This document shows, one piece after another, positions 5,639 through 10,108 of a stretch of 10,108 nucleotides of DNA. Source of the stretch: JANOXC01 sp031418215. Its GTDB lineage: Bacteria > Bacteroidota > Bacteroidia > AKYH767-A > OLB10. Within the stretch, counting starts at the first letter, position 1. The number at the start of each line of letters is the position of its first letter. The stretch is from positions 1 to 10,108 of the forward strand of contig JANOXC010000170.1 of assembly GCA_031418215.1 (NCBI GenBank), in the 5' to 3' direction. The notes beneath the pieces are model-generated. The model made no database searches, had not been told where the DNA came from, and was given only the letters and a program-made list of their open reading frames with translations. Position numbers and translations under genes: made by a program.

Positions 5639-6335
5639 ACTGAACCACCTTCATTAGATTATCTTTGTAGCTGCTGCCAATAGGTAATTTAATTGCACGT
5701 ATCTCTACTTCATTTCCTGCTATTGATTTTATGCCATCGAGGTTAATGATATATGATTTGTGGATACGTAAAAAATCCTTGGGCAGGCCGGCTTCAAAAA
5801 ACTTCATGGTATGCAAAGTCACGATCATCTTTTCCTTGGTATAAATTTTTACATAATCTTTCATTCCTTCTATATATTCAATATCTGCAAATTTTATTTT
5901 TATTAATTTCTGATCGCTTTTAACAAACATATAATCTACTCTGGCAGGCGATTCAGCAACCGATGCAGGGAAAGTATTAAATCGTTCCATTACCTTATTC
6001 ACTGCTTTCATAAATCGCTCCATGGAAACCGGTTTAACTAGGTAATCAATTACATCCAGCTCATATCCTTGCACTGCATAATCCGGATAAGCTGAAGTTA
6101 TAATGACCGACGGGGACTTTCTTAAAGATTTCAAGAAATCGATACCAGAAATAACAGGCATTGTGATATCTAAAAACATTAAATCAACAGGCTCCGTATG
6201 CAAAACCTCAAACGCTTCCAATGCATTACTGCATTTTTTTACCAGGACTAATTCATTGATTGAGGCAATATGCCGTTCAAGCACTTCCTGTGCAAGCGGT
6301 TCATCATCTACAATAATACAATTGAGTTTTTTCAC
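5637..6335 (-). CDS. LytTR-family response regulator (LytR/AlgR type)
   Basis: 232 aa. Residues 1-118 form a receiver domain with the acidic pair Asp10-Asp11 (IIVDDEP), phospho-acceptor Asp56 (MFLDITMP), Thr80 and Lys101 (DYLVKPVS). Residues about 135-230 form a LytTR DNA-binding domain (DIEYIEGMKDYVKI, FLRIHKSYIINLD, LPIGSSYK). All key receiver residues are present, so phosphorylation control is expected. LytTR proteins bind pairs of short direct repeats upstream of target genes; targets here are not shown. The GTG start lies inside the end of the kinase gene (GTGA, 6332-6335), implying translational coupling and a dedicated pair. The stop lies within the right arm of the inverted repeat at 5436-5638. 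Confidence 0.94.
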   Translation of the reverse strand: MKKLNCIIVDDEPLAQEVLERHIASINELVLVKKCSNALEAFEVLHTEPVDLMFLDITMPVISGIDFLKSLRKSPSVIITSAYPDYAVQGYELDVIDYLVKPVSMERFMKAVNKVMERFNTFPASVAESPARVDYMFVKSDQKLIKIKFADIEYIEGMKDYVKIYTKEKMIVTLHTMKFFEAGLPKDFLRIHKSYIINLDGIKSIAGNEVEIRAIKLPIGSSYKDNLMKVVQ

Positions 6336-7396
6336 TGTAGTTTAAGTTTTAGGGTTACTTCAAAATCTTCCTCTTTATCATTAATATATAAATCGAAATT
6401 TCCCGGATACATTAACGCAAGCCTCCGTTTAATATTTACAAGACCTATTCCGTTCTTATGTTGCAATAAGGATCCGTCATCTGCATGTCCTTTTGAATTA
6501 ACAATGCTGAAATTTAATTCCTCCTCTTCAAGCTTAATTTCAATGTTCACAAATCCATCATTAAACCGCTTATCCAAACCATGTTTGAATGCATTTTCAA
6601 TAAAATCAATTAATAAAAGCGGAGCCACCATCTGACCATTAACATTACCTTTAAAGTTCAAGTTGATCTTGTAGTTCTCGTTATAACGGATGCGTTGCAA
6701 TTCGACATAATTTTGGATAAAATCGAGCTCTTTCTGCACAGGCACTTTAAATTCATCAGATTGGTATAAGACATATCGCATAATGTCGGAAAGCTTTAAA
6801 ACTACTTCTGAAGACTTCTCAGAATTTTTTAATGTCAATGAATACAAATTGTTCAAGGTATTAAATAAAAAATGCGGGTTAACCTGTGACTTTAATGCAT
6901 TCAGTTCAAGTTGCAATTTTTCATGTTGCAATTTCAATAATTCATTTTGTGTAACGAACGCAATCAATGTGTATTTTAATGCATACGTCAACAATATTAC
7001 AATCAGCCCTTCAAGAATATCATACGTAGGTTTCAATCTGCCGATGAATAACCGCATCGAATCGGGAAGCCAGATTTCATGTATATGGCCTAGTAAATAA
7101 TAATTAATATAAGAATAAGCAATTACACTTCCTGCTGTAATTAATATATATAAAGCATACCTTTTTCTAATTAATAATTTCGGTACAAGAAAATAAAGAT
7201 GAAAATAAACCAGTGGAAGCTGAGTCATGAAAACAACACCCACATAAATCAATGCACCATGTATGCCCCAGGGTGCATATATATCATAAAAACTTCTTAA
7301 CAGCCATACAAACCAAAAAAGCGAATGAAGTACAATATTCCTGTTTCGAATGCCTGGAACCCGTTTGTTAAACAATGTCAAAACTTTTTCAATCAT
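6332..7396 (-). CDS. LytS/YehU-type sensor histidine kinase
   Basis: 354 aa. The N-terminus has four predicted membrane helices (about residues 20-38, 46-66, 83-104, 128-148) with only short loops, so there is no sizeable extracytoplasmic sensor domain. A short coiled segment (150-170) leads to the His_kinase domain typical of the LytS group, with QVNPHFLFNTLNNLYSL carrying the phospho-acceptor His175. The ATP-binding domain follows: LLIDFIENAFKHG with the N-box Asn268, and GIGLVNIKRRL near 316-326 as the glycine box. It should autophosphorylate His175 and pass phosphate to Asp56 of the regulator encoded by the overlapping downstream gene. The signal is unknown; the compact helix bundle suggests membrane-state or intramembrane sensing. 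The ATG start is supported by a promoter box 21 bases upstream. The same gene order is common in Bacteroidota. Confidence 0.94.
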   Translation of the reverse strand: MIEKVLTLFNKRVPGIRNRNIVLHSLFWFVWLLRSFYDIYAPWGIHGALIYVGVVFMTQLPLVYFHLYFLVPKLLIRKRYALYILITAGSVIAYSYINYYLLGHIHEIWLPDSMRLFIGRLKPTYDILEGLIVILLTYALKYTLIAFVTQNELLKLQHEKLQLELNALKSQVNPHFLFNTLNNLYSLTLKNSEKSSEVVLKLSDIMRYVLYQSDEFKVPVQKELDFIQNYVELQRIRYNENYKINLNFKGNVNGQMVAPLLLIDFIENAFKHGLDKRFNDGFVNIEIKLEEEELNFSIVNSKGHADDGSLLQHKNGIGLVNIKRRLALMYPGNFDLYINDKEEDFEVTLKLKLQ

Positions 7397-7417
7397 GCTG
7401 ATTCACTTTCCTATATA

Positions 7418-7425
7418 CAAATCTA
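7418..7425 (-). promoter_or_regulatory. -7 box (TAGATTTG) for the kinase-regulator operon
   Basis: On the minus strand TAGATTTG fits TAnnTTTG exactly and ends 21 bases before the kinase ATG, giving a short leader of roughly 15 bases. A second exact match, TAAGTTTG, lies 13 bases further upstream (7431-7438). Neither has an evident -33 TTG at standard spacing. Confidence 0.55.
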
Positions 7426-7665
7426 CTAGTCAAACTTAACGATTTTTTCTCCGATTAATAGAGATGAACAGTTGGTATCGCAAAAAGTACTTGGTATTTA
7501 TTGCAACAATTCACAATCGAAATATAAATTAAAATTAAACGCAGAAACAGACTTATCGCCCATTCTGGCGGCTCATTCGACAAAAACACTTTTTGGCACG
7601 ACAAAATAAATATTCATTCAATAACAACGTTTAATCATATTGAAATGGCAATAAGTCTAAAAGAA

Positions 7666-7696
7666 TTGGATATTCCCTCATAAAATAGTTCTTTTG
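7666..7696 (+). promoter_or_regulatory. Two-part Bacteroidota promoter for the M13 peptidase
   Basis: TTG (7666-7668), 20 bases, then TTCTTTTG (7689-7696), which matches TAnnTTTG at five of six fixed positions and is followed by CGCTC. The spacing fits the -33/-7 arrangement of Bacteroidota sigma-A promoters. Transcription would start near 7701-7704, leaving a leader of about 15 bases before ATG 7718 and excluding the upstream TTG at 7694 as a start. Confidence 0.55.
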
Positions 7697-7717
7697 CGCT
7701 CTCAAATTTCAACAAAA

Positions 7718-9745
7718 ATGACATTTAAAATTTTATTGACCAGTATTGCAATTTTCGGCATCGCCGCATTTACGCCAGCTGAACGCAACAGCAGCAAGTC
7801 TGGGCTTGATCTGGCTGCCATTGATAAATCTGTTAGTCCTGCAAATGACATTTACCAGTATGCTAATGGTACCTGGCTAAAGAACAACCCGGTACCACCC
7901 GAAGAGGCCCGTTGGGGAAGCTTTAGCGAACTTATTTTAGAAAATACTAAAAAGCTGAATGCGTTATTCGATGAGGCCGCTCAAAACAAATCAGCGGAAA
8001 AGGGAACAGCCATGCAAAAAATGCGTGATTTCTATCTGACAGCAATGGACACCATAGCCATTGAACAACGGGGCATTAAGCCACTGCTTCCTTTATTCGA
8101 ATTGATTGAAGCAATTGAAAATGGGGATGATTTAATGAGTGTAATTGGCTATTTACAACAACAAGGCATCAATACAGGATTTAACTTTTACGTCCATCGA
8201 AATTTGAAGAAAAGCGATGAAAACATCTGCTACCTCGGGCAAGGCGGAACACATCTTCCCGATCGCGATTATTATATTAAGGATGACGATCGTTCAAAGA
8301 AGATACGTGAAGAATATGTTCAGCATATAACACGGATGTTCAAATTGAAAGGCGAATCAAACCCCGAGCAACTTGCAAGCATAGTAATGAAAATGGAAAC
8401 AGCGCTTGCAAAAGCCAGTAAGCCCCGTGTTGAATTGCGTGACCAGGAGAAAAATTACAACAGAATGTCAATGGCTGAATTAAAGACACTTTCACCATCT
8501 GCAAACTGGAATTCTTATCTAAAAAACATTGGATTGGAGAATGTTAATGATCTTATTGTACGTCAGCCGGAATTTGTAAAACGTTTTGATCAAATGGTAA
8601 AAGAGGTTCCATTGACAGAATGGAAAACTTATTTGTCATGGCATTTGCTTACCACTGAAGCCGGTTTGCTGAACAGCGCCTTTGTAAAAGAAGATTTCTA
8701 TTTCTACAACAATATTCTAAACGGACAAACTGAAATGAAACCACGCTGGCGGGATGTTGTGGATAATGCTGATGCAAATATGGGACAGATCATCGGACAA
8801 GTGTATGTGCAGCGGTATTTTTCACCGGAATCAAAAGAGCGTGTGAATACAATGGTGAAAAATCTTTTGGCTGTTTACCGTCAACGAATTGAACAACTTG
8901 ACTGGATGAGTGCTGCAACGAAAGTAAAAGCACTCGAAAAATTAAGTAAGTTCAACACCAAACTCGGCTATCCTGACAAATGGAAAGATTATACTAAATT
9001 GGAAATAAAGCGTGATAGTTATGTAGAGAATGTAATGCGTTGTTCTGAATTTGATTTTAATGATATGACATCCAAATTAGGCAAACCCGTTGATAAGACT
9101 GAATGGCAAATGCAACCGCATACTGTTAATGCTTATTATGACCCAACACTAAATGAAATCGTTTTTCCTGCCGCTATTATGCAACCGCCGTTCTTTAGTG
9201 CTGACGCTGATGATGCAATGAACTATGGAGCCATTGGTGCAGTGATAGGCCATGAGATAACGCATGGTTTTGATGATCAGGGATCCAAATACGATGGTAA
9301 TGGAAACTTAAACAATTGGTGGAGTGATGAAGACAGAAAAAAATTTGATGCCAGTGCAAAATTACTCATCGAACAATTTAATAAATATGAAGCATTACCC
9401 GGCGTTATAGTAAATGGCGAACTTACATTAGGAGAAAATATAGCAGATCTGGGCGGGTTAAATGTTGCATACAACGCTTACATGTTATCACAAAAAGATA
9501 AAAAACAGGAAGTGATTGACGGATTGACATCTGAACAACGATTCTTTCTTGCTTTTGCCCAGGTATGGAAAACCAATTACAAAGATGAATATCTGCGTAA
9601 AATGGTAAAGACAGATGTTCATTCGCCCGGAATGTTTCGCGCAGTAAATGCACCTTCCAATATGCCTTCATTTTACAAGGCATTTAATGTTAAAGATGGT
9701 GATAAGATGTATCGTTCAGATAATATGAGAGCAAAGATCTGGTAA
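7718..9745 (+). CDS. Exported M13 family (neprilysin/PepO-like) zinc metallopeptidase
   Basis: 675 aa, normal for bacterial M13 enzymes. Residues 1-21 form a signal peptide (basic start, hydrophobic ILLTSIAIFGIAAF, small residues near TPA); there is no lipobox cysteine. The N-terminal M13 region starts with DLAAIDKSVSPANDIYQYANGTWL (split here as DLAAIDKSVS and NDIYQYANGTWL, about 31-54). The catalytic part holds NAYYD (471-475), the zinc motif HEITH (His512, Glu513, His516), the third ligand Glu573 in GENIAD with Asp577, and the end MVKTDVHSPGMFRAVNAPSNMPSF followed by the usual C-terminal IW. All catalytic residues are intact. It should cleave peptides in the periplasm; substrates are unknown. 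ATG 7718 is preferred over TTG 7694 (8 codons longer) because the latter lies in the promoter box and would push a polar segment ahead of the signal peptide. It is divergent from the kinase operon and followed by a terminator. Confidence 0.93.
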   Translation: MTFKILLTSIAIFGIAAFTPAERNSSKSGLDLAAIDKSVSPANDIYQYANGTWLKNNPVPPEEARWGSFSELILENTKKLNALFDEAAQNKSAEKGTAMQKMRDFYLTAMDTIAIEQRGIKPLLPLFELIEAIENGDDLMSVIGYLQQQGINTGFNFYVHRNLKKSDENICYLGQGGTHLPDRDYYIKDDDRSKKIREEYVQHITRMFKLKGESNPEQLASIVMKMETALAKASKPRVELRDQEKNYNRMSMAELKTLSPSANWNSYLKNIGLENVNDLIVRQPEFVKRFDQMVKEVPLTEWKTYLSWHLLTTEAGLLNSAFVKEDFYFYNNILNGQTEMKPRWRDVVDNADANMGQIIGQVYVQRYFSPESKERVNTMVKNLLAVYRQRIEQLDWMSAATKVKALEKLSKFNTKLGYPDKWKDYTKLEIKRDSYVENVMRCSEFDFNDMTSKLGKPVDKTEWQMQPHTVNAYYDPTLNEIVFPAAIMQPPFFSADADDAMNYGAIGAVIGHEITHGFDDQGSKYDGNGNLNNWWSDEDRKKFDASAKLLIEQFNKYEALPGVIVNGELTLGENIADLGGLNVAYNAYMLSQKDKKQEVIDGLTSEQRFFLAFAQVWKTNYKDEYLRKMVKTDVHSPGMFRAVNAPSNMPSFYKAFNVKDGDKMYRSDNMRAKIW

Positions 9746-9823
9746 TGAAATAGTATTAAGAATCGTATTACTTTTTTGTATAGAACTATAATTCAAAGAA
9801 TGTTGTTGTTGATTTTTGAGTGC

Positions 9824-9854
9824 AATGCGCCGTGAAAGCGGGGCATTTTTTTTT
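9824..9854 (+). terminator. Intrinsic terminator after the M13 peptidase
   Basis: AATGC (9824-9828) pairs with GCATT (9843-9847), one G-G mismatch follows, then CCGT pairs with GCGG (one G-T) around a GAAA tetraloop. Nine T residues (9846-9854) follow directly, the last two stem bases being the first of them. It lies 78 bases after the peptidase stop and is the clearest rho-independent terminator in the window. Confidence 0.85.
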
Positions 9855-9906
9855 GGTTAATGAAATAATTACAATAAATATCCGCTTATATCCATTGAAA
9901 TAATCT

Positions 9907-9914
9907 TATTTTTG
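9907..9914 (+). promoter_or_regulatory. -7 box (TATTTTTG) pointing out of the window
   Basis: TATTTTTG fits TAnnTTTG exactly and is followed by CAG. It lies 52 bases after the terminator T-tract, so it should drive a new transcript starting near 9919-9922. No -33 TTG is at the usual distance (a TTG at 9895-9897 is too close), and no start codon with an open frame follows within the window. Confidence 0.5.
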
Positions 9915-10108
9915 CAGTAGATTAATTGAATCGGAATGGATTATTAAATAGATTCCAAAAGTGTGACATACATTGCGTTATATAGCATCTTCTCAAAAAC
10001 CTTAAATTAAATAAACTTCGGATCAAGTTTCTAATGCAACAATTTTGTTATTAATATGAACTTATCATTTACTGACTTAATTTTACAATATTAAGTAAAG
10101 CGGATTTG

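Larger units (their letters stand above)
7397..7717. other. 321-bp divergent spacer, kinase operon versus M13 peptidase
   Basis: No coding signal is seen. It holds promoter boxes for the minus-strand kinase (7418-7425 and 7431-7438), a two-part promoter for the plus-strand peptidase (7666-7696), and a direct repeat TTGGTAT at 7472-7478 and 7491-7497. An in-frame TTG at 7694 extends the peptidase reading frame but falls inside the promoter box. Confidence 0.7.
9746..10108. other. 363-bp end region without a gene: terminator plus outward promoter
   Basis: I see no coding frame; the longest ATG-started frames are about a dozen codons. The stretch holds a small palindrome TATAG-AA-CTATA (9779-9790), the intrinsic terminator at 9824-9854 and a promoter box at 9907-9914. 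After the box about 190 bases run to the window edge without a convincing start codon, so the next gene begins outside or the transcript has a long leader. Confidence 0.7.

Noticed and set aside
6103..6635. Plus-strand frames opposite the regulator and kinase (6103-6345, 6270-6635, also 6783-7100)
   Set aside because: They are antisense to genes with intact catalytic motifs, and their composition mirrors the codons of those genes.
7694..7717. TTG at 7694 as the peptidase start (8 codons longer)
   Set aside because: It falls inside the likely -7 box and adds a polar stretch before a normal signal peptide; ATG 7718 fits better.
9277..9683. Minus-strand frames opposite the M13 peptidase (9277-9474, 9423-9683)
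   Set aside because: They overlap the zinc-ligand region of a clear peptidase and show no promoter or recognisable protein features.

Overview
The window looks like a chromosomal segment of a member of the Bacteroidota, probably the Chitinophagaceae/Sphingobacteriia side. The signs are AT-rich DNA, several copies of the Bacteroidota -7 promoter box TAnnTTTG just upstream of genes, a LytS-type kinase with a LytTR regulator, a viroplasmin-RNase H fusion, and weak or absent Shine-Dalgarno sequences. The phylum rests on pattern recognition; no marker gene fixes the genus. I see no phage, plasmid, transposase, CRISPR, tRNA or rRNA gene.

Layout. (1) 1-602: 3' end of a multi-membrane GT-C/GT39-like protein. 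(2) 603-1154: a 552-bp gap between convergent genes holding three related copies of a ~61-bp element, each bounded by two 13-bp palindromes (core GTCCC-GTA-GGGAC). One copy is inverted and one is partly decayed. (3) 1155-2414, minus strand: a complete GT-C-type membrane glycosyltransferase with a GTG start. (4) 2415-2695: divergent spacer with a promoter box facing each way and a dyad. (5) 2696-4713: a two-gene unit, a YbdK/GCS2-family carboxylate-amine ligase followed 5 bp later by a class I glutamine amidotransferase, closed by a 15-bp hairpin. (6) 4793-5428: RNase H with an N-terminal hybrid-binding domain. (7) 5429-5636: gap between convergent genes framed by a long inverted repeat, one arm of which is a 14-bp tandem repeat. 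(8) 7396-5637, minus strand: a LytS-like histidine kinase and a LytTR response regulator sharing 4 bp (GTGA). (9) 7397-7717: divergent spacer with promoter boxes both ways. (10) 7718-9745: exported M13 (neprilysin-like) zinc endopeptidase, then a good intrinsic terminator. (11) 9855-10108: no coding signal, but a clear promoter box pointing out of the window.

How the genes relate. Only two sets look functionally linked: ligase plus amidotransferase (small-molecule amide or gamma-glutamyl chemistry, substrate unknown) and kinase plus regulator (one signalling pathway). The membrane glycosyltransferases, RNase H and peptidase look like independent housekeeping or envelope genes. The features most worth a second look are the palindrome-bounded repeat family, the ligase/amidotransferase pair, promoter boxes so close to GTG starts that leaderless mRNAs are implied, and the inverted-repeat gap between RNase H and the regulator. 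I do not see convincing evidence of a wholly new system.
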